NCBI GenBank assembly: GCA_028641055.1
Contig: CM054057.1
Coordinates: 575,236,610 to 575,300,609, forward strand
DNA: 64,000 bases
From: Alopecurus myosuroides
Lineage: Eukaryota; Streptophyta; Magnoliopsida; Poales; Poaceae
Direction: 5' to 3'
Under the pieces are notes generated by a model, which was given only the letters and a program-made list of their open reading frames with translations, was not told the origin of the DNA and made no database searches. This document shows, piece after piece, positions 22,942 to 35,087 of this stretch. The translations under genes and the position numbers were made by a program. The first letter of the stretch is position 1; each line of letters starts with the position of its first letter.

Positions 22942-25900
22942 TCTCTATCTCTACTATATAATACGGCTTCGCGTGGCCGTCGTACGTCGTGGCCTTTTTG
23001 TGTTTCAGTCCCTTAAAAAATAGCAAATCTACCCGCGGTCCTTAACTCTCCTGACCGGGTGGATAGCTGGAGGCGGAGTGGATCAGGGAGAAGGAGCTTG
23101 CCGCGGCCGCCGCCTGCCTACACCGCGTGCGCCCTCCGAGCGCCGCAACATAGAGAGCCTCCTCCGCCCGAACTCAGGGACCCCGAGCGTCGCCGGCTCC
23201 CTCTCCGCCCGAAATTCTACGCGTTACCGGCTCCAGCGCAAGATCCGCTTTCCCGTCCTGGTCGTGCATGAAAAGGTCGGCGCAAGGCCACCGCGAGTCA
23301 CACGGCGGCTGGCAGGCACGGTGGATTGGCACCACGGCCTCGACGACTTCCTTCCCAACATAACGGAAGACTTGGACTCCCTGTAGGGGAGGAAGGTTTT
23401 CAGCGCCGGTTGTCGTCCCTGGCAGCGACCCTTTACTCCATCCCCGGGTGGCGCCTGAGCGAGATAACGGCATCAGGATTAGGACTTCACGCCAGCAATC
23501 GAAGCCCTCGCCGATGGACGCTTTTGGGATTGAGACTGGGTCGGTAATCACTAATCGGTGCATCTCTCTCAGTTTTCTGCCATTTTTTTTCCTTTACTCT
23601 GGATCGTCATGAGCAATACAAATCCCATGTAGATTGTGCATACTTTTTGCTGCAATCGCACCATCTGGTCGATTGAATCAGAAATAGAAGATGAGTAGAT
23701 GGCAGACGCCTCCCACCTGAACGAATACTCAGCTTACATTTGGTCTTGATCTAAAAAAAGCTACATTTATTCTTATAAATGACCTGATTAAATACAAAAT
23801 CCCTTTGTTATGAACTTCAGGACTTAAGGCACAACTCATCCATGGGATGCGATTTATGGACCTGCTTCTCGTTTGCCGAAGTAGATCAGATGCCATCGTG
23901 CTACCTTGCAGGCACGACGTTGAGCTGTCGCACACGGCACCGCTGTGCTACCTCCAGACTGTTCTCCTTTGCAGTTGCAGTACACTCAACATGCCTTTTA
24001 ATTGATCTTCATTGAGGTTGTCTTCCTATTTACATACTCATCACTTACGTGGCTTTTTGGTTCTTTCATGTGCTGATTGCACTCTCAATCTGTTGTTTTT
24101 CTCCACCCAAATCCAAGTTTCTTCTTGTTGCTTTCCTGTTGGTTACGCCTAGGACATCAGAAGAGATGCGGGTCAGCACTGTTGTGCCAATGAGGTATGA
24201 AGAGTGCAATTACCCCTTGAGGTACAACATATGGGATGTCTGTACTTGTTCCGTTAAAAATTGATTAACCTGAACTGAAAATTATGTCTGTGTTGTACCA
24301 AAGAGCTGAATCGGCGCCATGGTGATGGCATTTACTAAACTGAAATAGAAGAAAAAATAGGAGGGATGGCCACATGAAGAACTGAATGTTGTGTGTGCTT
24401 GTACTATGAGAATTGATTCAGTAGCACTTGTAAAATTTGTGTCTGTAAAGTGAATTGTTAGCAAAGACCGTCAAGGTATTTGCTATTTGACTTAAGGATT
24501 TTTTTTTCTTGGATTGCATCATGTTTTCTGTCTAGGACTTCAAGAACAGATATTGATTTTTTGTGTGGTATTTACCTATGCAAAATTTTATTTAGTGCTT
24601 TCTCCAACGATGACTGGAAACATGTCTTCTGGTTCTGCTTTCTTCAATCCCAACACCAAGTGTATGTAAGCATTCTGATTGACTGAAGATGCAAATTATG
24701 TTTTGATATTCCTTGTACTGCAAAGTTTCCGTGTCATTGTAGCAAACCTGTAGGTATTGGCAGCCTTCCCTGAGCTCCCAAGACCACCGGAGCGCCATTT
24801 CGTCGACCATTGTGCATAAAGATAGAAGGGTATGTAAAAGTATGTCCGCTTTCTTATATTTGAAGATGTTTAAAATAGGCTATGTCTCGCTATAGTTGTT
24901 TGAGCATAGTGCCGCTAAATGTTTTCATATACAATTTTCTGTTAAGATCCATTTAACTTGGCTTTAGACCCGTAATTGCAGTTTTGGAGGGTTGTCCGGT
25001 GCCCACTATTCAAAACACTGATATTTACAAGGATCGATTCATGCGATGAGTGTTTATGGGTGATTTGACGTTATGGATGCATGCCTTTTTTCCATACTGC
25101 CACAAGTTTATATTAGTTAATTGCGCATTCAAACTCATTACCATGCGTGTAGATAAATTGCTAATGCCGAAATAGTTTTCTGTCATCCTAGGTTGCAAAT
25201 TATTTTGTCTATGCAAACTGAAATGTTATTTATCTCAAGCAAAAACAATCCTCAACCTTCATTTGGCACGAAAAAAGTGAAACATAAGACTTTTACTAAT
25301 AAAAATACATTATTTACGGGATTGTCAATATTTATGGATCTATTTTATACACCCGTTGCAACGCACAGAGGAAGAATTTCGACACTACAGTTACGCCCAG
25401 GATGGTACTAGCTGATTTGGTATGCATATAGAAGCAGGCAAGGCAGAGAAATAAAATAAACGATCTTTTGAGTGTGTGTCCTAGGTTGCTAGGAATGTAA
25501 AAATCACTGTATATTCTCTTTCTCTAATCTTAATGAAAACGACATGCAAGCCTTTTGCTTGTCTGGAAAACAAAATTGATTTTTATCTCTTCATTAATTG
25601 GGGAAATGATTATTCGACGAGTACTTAGCTTAATTTAGGAAATTAGTTTCCCCAGCAAGGTTTTCTTACCGTAGTTATTTTTTCTGATCCATTGTTTTTT
25701 CTGTAAAACCTGCCGTATGACCCGAGATAAGATCCGAGATAATACGGGGCATCTACCTAGGTTTAGAGTTTGTTTTGTCAAATTTCCAATTCATTGAACG
25801 TTCTGCCAAATTGGATTTGACCCAACAAAATAATAACAAACAACTTAGGAACCAACCCAAAAATCAACAAGAACGCGAGTGGAAGGGTAGTCATTGTGGC

Positions 25901-26001
25901 TTTATGCGAAAAATTGGTAGAAGAGAAATGGATCACAAAATTAGATAGGTAAAGAAAAAATTAAAAATCAGCCCGTAGCAACGCACGGGCATATTTGCTA
26001 G
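22942..26001 (+). mobile_element. Helitron, non-autonomous (about 3.06 kb)
   Basis: Inserted between A (22941) and T (26002), without target duplication. The 5' end reads TCTCTATCTCTACTAT; the start could equally be 22948 because the TCTCTA unit is repeated. The 3' end has the grass-type hairpin GCCCGTAGCAACGCACGGGC at about 25970-25990, then CTAG at 25998-26001. No Rep/helicase ORF is present, so it is non-autonomous. Its 5' third (23040-23560) is GC-rich and exon-like, perhaps a captured gene fragment, but I cannot identify it; the rest is AT-rich. A second, half-matching hairpin (CCCGTTGCAACGCAC) lies near 25353. Confidence 0.85.
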
Positions 26002-26787
26002 TAAGAAATAGCAAGGGATTAGAGGATAAAACTAGATCCAATCTATCCGCGCGAAGTCGAGATTCAAGATCCAAGAAATTGAGGGAGCTTATCGCAAGGA
26101 TCGAAGGAGGCGTGCGACGGCGCTGGTAGGCTCGACGGCGGCGGCGTTTCCAGATTCCCGGCGGCTCACTTGTTGGCGCTGCGGTGGAGATCGGCGGCGG
26201 TGTCGCGGATGCGGGCGGAGACGACCAGGCGGCGGCGGCGTGAGTCCGGTGGCGCTCTCATGACCGGCGGTGTGGCTCTGCTAAGCACGGGCTTGAGCTC
26301 GAGCTCGAGGGCGCAAGGATGGAGTAGAGAGGAGGAAGAAAGGTGAGAAATGGGTGTTGGATCTAGGGTTACCCCTTGGACGCCTATTTATAGGTACGGG
26401 GGGGGGGGGGGAATGCCCTAGGTTTAGGCGGCAAGAGCTAGATTTTCGGAAAAATATTATTTGGCCGGATATTTTGGGATAAGCATTAAAGCGCCCGTTG
26501 CGGGATATCCGGAATGGATTGAAATGGATTGCGAGCGTGATATTTGGACTGATTGGCAACGGTGCAAATCCAGGTTTTGTCACGTTTCCTCGGAGTGTTG
26601 GCCCGGGAAGATGATGTTTGACTCGGGAAAAACCGGGTTATTATATGGACCGCCTATGGAGCAAGGCCTAGCTATTATCATAGCATGCTAACCCGGTATC
26701 TTGTGAATTTGAATGTTTATTGTTTTGCAGGGAATAGCGTGCGCTTCATGGTTGATTCCGAGAAGCCCAAGCTATTCTGGGGACTAC
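26002..26787 (-). promoter_or_regulatory. E1 antisense-gene promoter, 5'UTR and polypurine tract
   Basis: On the minus strand a strong TATA box CTATAAATAG (26384-26393) is followed by a purine/pyrimidine-biased leader with a CCCTAGATCC motif. The expected donor of the 5'UTR intron near 26092 reads GATAAG instead of GTAAG, so the splice site may be damaged. A G-run occurs at about 26398-26411. At the right end, TTCTGGGGACTAC (about 26775-26787) is the polypurine tract of E1. No other gene is seen. Confidence 0.55.
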
Positions 26788-27250
26788 TGATGGAGGGATG
26801 ATAACCCGGTAGGCTAACACCAAGGTAAAACCCGGCCCAAAGGGAATTGCGCAAGACCCTGCTCAAGGAAGAGGAGTTTCTGGAAGGTCCAAGAAGGACG
26901 TAGGACTTGTAACCCGGACTTTGGGGTTACTATTAGGAAACTTAGGGTTGTGTGCGGTTTCCAGGTAGGATTCCGAGTGTGCCTTATATAGGAAGCCAGG
27001 GAGCCGGGTAAGATATAAGCCGACTCCTAGGGTTAGGAAAAGAGAGCCTCACCAGATATTTGGGTATCCCTGTAATACGAGAGTTGATAGTTGTAACCCT
27101 AGATCGGAGACTCGGCCACATTATTGCCAGAGCTACCAGATCGATTGATAGCATGATTTCCCCTGATCTAAACCCTCTCCCAAACACCAGAGTCGAATTG
27201 CCCCAAGATAAGTTACCCCTGGTAACGTCTGCCGTGATTATCCCACGACA
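26788..27250 (+). repeat. 3' LTR of E1 (463 bp)
   Basis: Starts TGATGGAGGGATGATAACCC and ends TTATCCCACGACA. It is closer to the E2 LTRs than to E0/E4 (GCGCAAGACC and CCAGAGTCGAATTGCCCC). It contains a TATA-like GATATAAGCC near 27010. Confidence 0.85.
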
Positions 27251-27505
27251 AGTTCCCTGTTTTCTTCTGTTTTTAGTTTCAAAAAAGTTGTTCTGGAAAT
27301 ATTCTCGGAATTGGAAAAATCGAAGCCCGGAAGTCCTATTTTCCCCGGAAGCATCCAGAAAACCGAAGAGGAGTCGAAGAGGGGCACTAGGGGGCCTACA
27401 CCATGGGGTGGCGCGACCCCCCTTTGCCGCGCCAGGGGTGGTGTTGGGCCCCCAGGGCTCCACCGCCTTTGCCCTTTCGCCTATTTATTCCCCCGGATGG
27501 AAAAC
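27251..27505 (+). mobile_element. Athila-like element fragment (left piece)
   Basis: 255 bp with no T-family homology, between the E1 3' LTR and the E2 5' LTR. The text (AGTTCCCTGTTTTCTTCTG, a CGGAATTGG run, GC-rich stretches) resembles LTR sequence of Triticeae Athila-like (Sabrina-type) elements as I remember it. It continues at 53958, so E2 split it. No ORF. Identification is from memory, not from an alignment. Confidence 0.5.
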
Positions 27506-27961
27506 TGATGGAGGGATGACAACCCGGTAGGCTAACGTCAAGGTGTGACTCGGCCCAAAGGGAGTTGCGCAAGACCCGGCTTAAGGAAAGGGAGTTTCCA
27601 GAAGGCCCAGGAGTGTAGGCTTCGTAACCCGGACTGTGGGTTTCGATAAGGAAACTTAGGGTTTGTATGCGGTGACTGGGTAGGATTCCGAGTACTTGGA
27701 TAGGAAGCCAGGGGCCGGATATTATATAAACCGGCTCCCAGGGTTAGACTGCTATGAGTTTTACTGTTTATTCGAGTACCCCCTGTAACACGAGAGCTGA
27801 GATTGTAACCCTAGATCGGAGACTCGGCGACTTGATTGCCAGAGCTACTAGATCGATTATCAGCATGATTTCCCCTGAGCAAAACCCTCTCCCAAACACC
27901 AGAGTCGAATTGCCCCAAGATAACTTACCCCGGTAACGTTTGCCGTGATTATCCCACGATA
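27506..27961 (+). repeat. 5' LTR of E2 (456 bp)
   Basis: TGATGGAGGGATGACAACCC to CCACGATA (terminal CA altered to TA). It contains TATTATATAAACC near 27722 as a TATA region. A one-base loss in the run before CGGTAACG shifts the frame that in E3/E4 runs into gag. Confidence 0.88.
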
Positions 27962-27963
27962 GT

Positions 27964-27981
27964 CGGCGCCCACCGTGGGGC
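27964..27981 (+). other. Primer binding site of E2, tRNA-Lys(CUU) type
   Basis: CGGCGCCCACCGTGGGGC differs at one base from the 18-base complement of the 3' end of plant tRNA-Lys(CUU); E4 has the perfect form. It starts two bases after the LTR. Confidence 0.8.
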
Positions 27982-28025
27982 CTGCGTCCAAAGGTGTTTA
28001 CATGACGGGAGAAGCTCGGGAGAAC

Positions 28026-29711
28026 ATGAAGAACCTCGTCATCGGCGAGATCTACACCAACCCCGAAGGAGAGAAGCTGGTGGATGATTTTGGCTGGGGG
28101 CCAGAGTCGAATCTGCTGGAATCCGGATCTGTCGTCACAATCGGCCGGGTCAACGTCTTCATTGGCATGGTACGTACGTCCGGTTCAATCCCTGACAATT
28201 TTGGATATGATTCTGTGTCAGGAGGAGCAACCTGCGTTCAGTCGGATGGAGAAGAATCGGTTGGGACGGTAGATCCGATAGAAGAGCCCACCACGAAGAG
28301 GGAACAGCCGGAGGAGCCGCATGGACCCCGCGTGGCCGGGTCATGAGAGAAGATGATACTGAGTCTATCCTGCACCTGTTGGAGGACCGGTATGAGGAGG
28401 ATAGCTGTGACAAAGAGGAATACGAGTCTTCACCAGGCATCGCGCGCCAAGTCGCGGTCTACACGACCCCTGCAACCAATCTTAATCAGGGGGACGTGAC
28501 CACGGCCGCGGTCGGAGCAGCGCGAGCGCCGGCTCAGCAACAAAATCCGGTTGATGGAAATCCGGTCATAGCCCGGGTTGATGGAGAGTCGGCTTCAGTC
28601 ACCAGCAACACCCCGGAAAGTGAATTGCAGAGGAATATGTTCGGGTTTATGGCGAACAGAACGCCAGGGGCGCGTCCTTCCAACCCACAACACCCGGCCC
28701 TGTTCAGTAACAATTTGATCTTGGATCCCACGGTGCTAGCTACGGTGATAACCCCGGAAAACGCCGCGGCGCGGGCTAGGGATCTGGATGTAGCCCGCCG
28801 TGCATTGGAGCAACAAAGGGGAGATGTGGAAGCAGAGAAGCAAGGGGTAGCCATGCGCCAACGTGAGCTGGAGGCATTGGAGAACCGGCTCCGGGTTGAG
28901 TCGACCAGGATGCATCAGAGATACCAGACGAGATTACGGCAACGGGTGGAATTCTAAACCCGGCCACGTTATTCATCACACCGCAGGATCAACCAATTCC
29001 GGCCGTGAATCAGGAAACCGTACACCAGCTTGCGACCGGAGGAGGACAGCCGGCAAACGTACAAGCTGGGTTACCCACGTTGCAGACCGGGGTTGTTGTT
29101 GGCAACACAGCACCGCCACCACCACCACCACGATTTCACACTCCGCCAGGTCATTTCAATAATCCCATGGACAATGTGTATGCAGCAACATTGGCATTGG
29201 ATCGCATCCCCGTAAGAGAGTCACCCCATGCGGAGGAGACCCGGCGGGCGATAGATCTATTGCACACGGCAGTTGCTCAGCAAGCCAATTACCCGGATAA
29301 CAGGAGCGGAATGCATGGAACGCCGTATATAAGCCGGCATAACGGAAACACTGGTAGTATTCATACAAGCTCAGCACGGCGGAGGGCAGAGCAGCAGCAA
29401 ATGCCGCCTCCTCCCCGTAGACCAGCCACACTTGCAGTATCAGCCGCACAAGATATCGTGGATAGTTCTCGAGCCAGGCGTGCAGCAGCCGGGTCTGCGG
29501 TACGAGGGCCAGTAGCGGTTGCACCCCCCGCCGCACCTGTCGCTGGATCGCATGTTTCCCGGGCAAGGCCAGTACCGGCAATTTTAGCCGGGCCCAAGTG
29601 TTTGTCGGACGCCATTAGAGCCGAGCCTTACCCGGATAAGTTCAAGTAACCGGGTAAAGTGGTGAACTATGAGCCGACTATGGATCCAGAAACCTGGTTG
29701 AGCAGCTATGA
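28026..29711 (+). pseudogene. E2 gag, 5' part (before CACTA insertion)
   Basis: N-terminal two thirds of a Tat-type gag, aligned with the open E4 gag. The start is set at ATG 28026 (MKNLVIGEI), conserved in E3 and E4; translation might begin earlier. Regions: N-terminal block, acidic stretch, coiled-coil-like segment (VARRALEQQRGDVEAE), proline-rich linker, then the start of the capsid region. Breaks: a base lost before 28330 puts a TGA at 28345-28347; a frameshift near 28935 gives a stop at 28955-28957; a TAA near 29647. The CACTA element then cuts the frame within SYEM. Confidence 0.82.
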
Positions 29712-30925
29712 GATCACTACAAGAAATATGTTGATACATGACGTTCTATTTTCGTCACCAAATCGTCATTATATTTCATCCATGACGATCTAATGACGAA
29801 AAACAAATCGTTGAAAACCGAGCGTCAGTAATTAACCACAACGACGATTTTTTCAAAACGTCATGGACATCCACGACGATTTAAGAACGTCATGGAACTA
29901 TGACGATCCAAAATCGTCGTGAGCAGTCCGGGCAGGACACATCAGCTCCGACGTGGCTAGTCCTACGTGGCAAAATCATGACGATTTGAAAACGTCGTGG
30001 ATCAAAATCAGCCCGGTCCATTTCGGTGATTGTCATGGGCTTAGCCCAATAATTTTGACCTGTTTTTTCTGCTATTTGGCCTTTTTTGGTACATTTTCCT
30101 TTTGGGACTTAGCCTCTTTAAGGCCTTTTCCATTTTGGGCATTGGCCTTTTTGCCATTTTTATTTTTAACCCAAGATTCTGTGCTAATATACTTGGGACG
30201 TGGACTTTTTAGGTCAATTTTTTTGCTCGGTAATTTTTTTGGTACTGCTGTCAAATATTCATAATGCGAGTTGCAACATTATTCGGGTCAAGCTGACTAT
30301 TTTTCACAGTATATTACTATTATTAATAGTAGCATTTACACATGTATACATCATTTACACAATTTGCTTCAATTTACACAGAGGAATAAATCATTTACAC
30401 AGTTTGCCTTTTCCTTCGAGGGTGCACAGTTTGCCTTAACTTACACAAGAATACAATCATCTCACAAAATGGCCCTCACTTGTAGAAGACCATCAATGGA
30501 ACATCCCCAGAGTGAAGTCTGATCTTCATGTAGCATGTTCCTCATCATTCTGAGACCAAATATTACCTGTGTAGCAAGGAGACACATACTGGTTGATCTA
30601 TTAACTTGTTAAAACGAGCACAACACAATCCACACATCAAATATACCAAAGAGGGACGAGACAAAACTGATGAGAGCACACCTTTGTAACCTGCGTCCTG
30701 GACACTAGGAACCAAGTCCCTCTGATGAGCAAGTTCTCCACTCCAGCTGAGACAACTTGTCATCCTTCAGGAACATCACATTGCAAAAATAGATCAATCC
30801 AGGATGTACATGAATAACTGATAGCAAGATGTACATGTCTACAATGTAGACTCTACATGAATATGAAGGTAAAAAAAGACATAAAAAGAAGTGATGTTTT
30901 GGTGTAAGAATTTAATGCTAGTACA

Positions 30926-33780
30926 CAAGAACTACAGGTGCCTCATATGTTGCTCATGATTTTTTGTAAAAATCATTTTTAGATACACAACTACCTATTT
31001 CAATAGAGATGTACCAAGATTTTATCAATATTCAACCCCTAGCTACGAACGGTCATGCAGGCCGTCTTGACTTTTTCCTGAAACGAACATAGAAAATTCC
31101 AGAAAATCCAAAAAAAATCAAATTGATGCAAGACCTTCGCGTGGTGTCATTATATATGTCCTAGTATCCACAAAAAATAATAAACTTGGAATACGACAAC
31201 TGGGTTGAAAAGGTGTTCATAGAAATGAACTATCTCCTCCGAAGATTCTTGGGTTTCAGGCCAAATGACGGATGTTATGGCCCCACTCATGGCATAGTTT
31301 GTTGAAATGTTACCATGTTCCACAAAAAGATGCATATTGGTGCAACTAACAATGTTCACGAAGAAAGTTTTATTTTTCGTTGTATAAAAATACCATTTTT
31401 CATTTCTGGAGTGACAAAACTGGGTTTTTTTGTGAAGCACATACACAAAATATGTTCCAAAAATGTACAAAGTAAAATTCTAAATATATTATGTCATATT
31501 TTATCGACAAATAAAAAAGTTACTACCTCTCAATAGCTCAAAATACACCTCTTTCGAAAAAGACAAATTTCTGCCGATTCCGTTGAAACTGGGCCAAATT
31601 TGAACTACAGGTGCCTCATAGTTTGCTCATAATTTTTGGTAAAAATCATTTTTAGATACACAACTACCTATTTCAATAGAGATGTACCAAGAGTTCATCA
31701 ATATTCAACACCTAGGTACGAACGGTCATGTCCCCCGTTCTGACCGTTTTCCGAAACCGGCTTTGAAAATTCCAGAAAATTCAAAAAAACTCGAAACGAT
31801 GCAAGATCTTCGCGTGGTGTTGTTATATATGTCCTAGTATTTACCAAAAATAATAAACTTCGAATAAGACAATTTGGTGGAAAATGTGTTCACAAAAATG
31901 AGCTATCTCGTACGAAGATTCATGGCTTTCGGGCGAAATGACGGATGTTTTGGCCACATCCATGGCATAGTTTTTGTTGAAATGACCATGTTCCACAAAA
32001 AGATGCATATTGGTGCAACTAACAATGTTCACGAAGAAAGTTTTATTTTTCGTTGAATAAAAATACCATTTTCCATTTCCGGAGTGTCAGAACTAGGTTT
32101 TTTTGTGAAGCACATACACAAAATATGTTCCAAAAATGTACAAAGTAAAATTCTAAATATATTATGTCATATTTTATCTACAAATAAAAAAAGTTACTAC
32201 CTCTCAATAGCTCAAAATACACCTCTTTCGAAAAAGACAAATTTCAACCGATTCCGCTGAAACCGGGCCAAATTTGATCTACATGTGCCTCATAGTTTGC
32301 TCATGATTTTTGGTAAAAATCATTTTTAGATACACAACTACCTATTTAAAGAGAGATTTACCAAGAGTTCATCAATATTCAACACCTAGGTACGAACGGT
32401 GATGTCCCCCGTTCTGACCGTTTTCCGAAACCGGCTTTGAAAATTCCAGAAAATTCAAAAAAACTCGAAACGATGCAAGATCTTCGTGTGGTGTTGTTAT
32501 ATATGTCCTAGTATCCACAAAAAATAATAAACTTCGAATAAGACAATTTGGTGGAAACTGTGTTCACAAAAATGAGCTATCTCGTACGAAGATTCATGGC
32601 TTTCGGGCGAAATGACGGATGTTTTGGCCACATCCATGACATAGTTTGTTGAAATGTGACCATGTTCCACAAAAAGATGCATATTGGTGCAACTAACAAT
32701 GTTCACGAAGAAAGTTTTATTTTTCGTTGAATAAAAATACCATTTTCCATTTCCGGAGTGCCAAAACTGTGTTTTTTTGTGAAGCACATACACAAAATAT
32801 GTTGCAAAAATGTACAAAGTAAAATTCTAAATATATTATGTCATATTTTATCTACAAATAAAAAACTTACTACCTCTTAATAGCTCAAAATACACCTCTT
32901 TCGAAAAAGACAAATTTCTGCCGATTCCGCTGAAACCGGGCCAAATTTGAACTACAGGTGCCTCGTAGTTTTCTCTTTATTTTTTGCAAAAATCATTTTT
33001 ATGTACCCAAGTACCTATTTCAACATAGATACACCAAGATTTCATCAAGATTCAGCACCTAGGTACGGACGGTCATGTCCCCCGTTTTGACCGTTTTCCG
33101 AAACCGGCTTAGAAAATGCCAGAAAATTCAAAAAAAAACTCGAAACGATGCAAGATCTTCGCGTGGTGTTATTATATATGTCCTAGTATCCACCAAAAAT
33201 AATAAACTTGGAATACGATAATTTGGTGGAAAAGGTGTTCATAGAAATGAGCTATCTCCTACGAAGATTCTTGGCTTTCGGGCCAAATGACGGATGTTAT
33301 GGCCACATCCATGGCATAGTTTGTTTAAATGTGACCATATTCCACACAAAAATGCATAATGGAACAACTAACAATGTTCACGAAGAAACTTTTATTTTTC
33401 ATTGAATAAAAACATCATTTTCCATTTTCAAAGTGTCAAAAAGGGTTTTTTTGTGAAGCACCTACCGGAAATATGTTACATAATTGTACAAAGTAAAATT
33501 CTAAATATATTATGTCATATTTGATCTACAAATAACAAATTTACAACCTCTCAATAGCTCAAAATATACCTCTTTTGAAATAGACAAATTTCTGCCGATT
33601 CCGCTGAAACCGGGCCAAATTTGAACTACAGGTGCCTCGTAGTTTGCTCATGATTTTTTGTAAAAATCATTTTTAGATACAAAAGTACCTATTTCAACAG
33701 AGATATACATTTTTTTTTTCGATATTCAACACTTATTTAGGAACGGTCATGTCCCCCGTTTTGACTCCAAAGCGTAATTC
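30926..33780. repeat. Tandem ~672 bp repeats inside the CACTA element (4 units plus a partial)
   Basis: The marker GAACTACAGGTGCCTC recurs near 30926, 31600, 32276 (GATCTACATGTGCCTC), 32950 and 33625. The marker AAAAATCATTTTTA recurs at matching spacings of about 671-678 bp. Units differ by scattered substitutions and short indels and are clearly older than the array in E2 pol. Each unit gives a similar short minus-strand frame (31470-31150, 32032-31841, 32817-32497); these are repeat shadows rather than genes. Confidence 0.88.
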
Positions 33781-34131
33781 AAAGTCCACTAAAGTCTCAA
33801 AAAATATATGCTCATGGATATGATTGTATATTTTTTTTTAACGCTTGCAAATAGTCTATAATTGCTATAATTTATTTTTTTATTTTTTAAAAATTAATTT
33901 CGTTTAATTTGAAGGCAAAATTCAAATTATAGAAAAGGAAAACAGAAAAAACGAAAAAAAAACCGAGCTATCCCTGTCAGAGCCCATGCCAGCGCTTGCT
34001 TGATAGGCCGAATTTGAGCCCACGCGGAGATGGAGGTAGAGCGTGGCCCAAGTTCTTGTGCTCATGTTTGGTGGCCCAAGTTCGCTTGTGGCCGCGTGAA
34101 ATAGATGCGGTGCGAGTAGTATTCAACAAGT

Positions 34132-34202
34132 GATGTTTGGCCTAGTGGTTGGGCTGTGTGGTGGAGATGGTGAGGTCGTGGGTTCGAATCCCGCTTGCCC
34201 TA
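34132..34202 (+). ncRNA. tRNA-like / SINE-like segment with A and B boxes
   Basis: TGGCCTAGTGGTTGGGC (A-box-like, near 34138) is followed about 45 bases later by GGTTCGAATCCC (B box, near 34180). This is the pol III promoter layout of a tRNA or tRNA-derived SINE head. I see no proper acceptor stem or anticodon arm, so it is probably a SINE relic carried in the CACTA element. Confidence 0.4.
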
Positions 34203-35087
34203 TTTTTGCGACTTTAGTCGCGAATTTGACCATAGAGTGATTTTGGGTCCCACATGACAGGTCGCTATGTGCTGTTAGACCACCCACAGTGTTGGCAAAA
34301 AGCGGTTCCATGCAACAATTGAATCGATTCGATACGGTGTAGAGAACCCATTTTGTCAGATGAAAAATGCGATTCAATGTTTTGGTTCGCTTCTTGCGTG
34401 ACACAACACCAAACGGAGCAGCTATTTGCATGGCCTTTGAGCATACGGACAAGGAATTAAGGATTGTTAAATAGAAATTGGGACCCACATGTACAGATGA
34501 AGCCGGTTCGATACACTACAGCGTACAAGAGCCAAATCGTTTCTTTTCTTGAACCGCATCGACAGTGTGGATGGTCTTAGCTTACATGGCTGGACGGGTC
34601 CCACATGTCAATGACATGCCAGGTAGCTGTTAGAGTACAGGTTGCTTGTGGGTCCCACATGTAAGGTAGGTGTGTCTAGCTGGACGGGTCCTACATGTCA
34701 ATGATAGCTAGAGGATGGGTCCCACATGTCAATGATAGTAGCTGGAGATGACATTATTTGGAAATTGATTATGTGGCCATCCAATAGACATGACACCTAG
34801 GCAAAGTTGATGATGTGTCTGTCTAGTCATATCAACATATCCATATTGGGCTATATCATGACCATTTAAATTCGTCGTGAATGGTTAGAAATAAGGGCCA
34901 GATGGTTTATGACGATATCATTTTATAAAATTACGACGTTTCTTAGCCAAATCGTCGTGAAAATTCGGTGTTTTGATCCCCTCTAACGGCTAACGACGAT
35001 TTGGCACAGAATCGTCATAACTTTATGACGATATCATTCACCGTCATTGCGAAAACGTCATGTATCAACACATTTCTTGTAGTGGAT

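Larger units (their letters stand above)
2894..27250 (+). mobile_element. T-family Tat-lineage gypsy copy E1 (integrase end to 3' LTR), with nested insertions
   Basis: This copy begins in the window inside the integrase, because E0 separates it from its 5' half off-window left. It continues through the pol stop, a spacer, the antisense gene and a 3' LTR at 26788-27250. Two large insertions interrupt it: a chromovirus at 4920-19778 and a Helitron at 22942-26001. With these removed, about 6.4 kb of E1 sequence remains, collinear with 47.5-53.96 kb of E2. Its right end abuts an Athila-like fragment. Confidence 0.8.
29715..35084 (+). mobile_element. CACTA DNA transposon, non-autonomous (5370 bp)
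   Basis: Left end CACTACAAGAAATATGTTG, right end CAACACATTTCTTGTAGTG: inverted repeats of about 28 bp with one mismatch. The 3 bp target duplication GAT is at 29712-29714 and 35085-35087; removing one GAT and the element restores the gag codons. Subterminal zones (29740-30000 and 34860-35075) carry many direct and inverted copies of ACGACGATTT/AAATCGTCGT, as expected of CACTA transposase binding sites. No transposase (TNP2/TNPA-type) ORF is seen, so it must depend on another element. It contains ~672 bp tandem repeats and a tRNA-like segment. Confidence 0.93.

Noticed and set aside
22363..23563. Overlapping ORFs around the Helitron left end and antisense exon 1
   Set aside because: Plus-strand frames mirror the antisense exon; frames in the Helitron lack recognisable domains.
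26398..26412. Long G-runs here, near 50507 and the C-run near 16655 as regulatory G-tracts
   Set aside because: Single homopolymers that differ between copies; more likely replication slippage or sequencing uncertainty.
31150..32817. Similar ~106-residue minus-strand ORFs in the CACTA element
   Set aside because: They recur with the 672 bp repeats, have no known domain, and are broken in other units; best explained as repeat shadows.
34132..34202. Functional tRNA gene
   Set aside because: Box elements are present but no acceptor stem or anticodon arm could be drawn.
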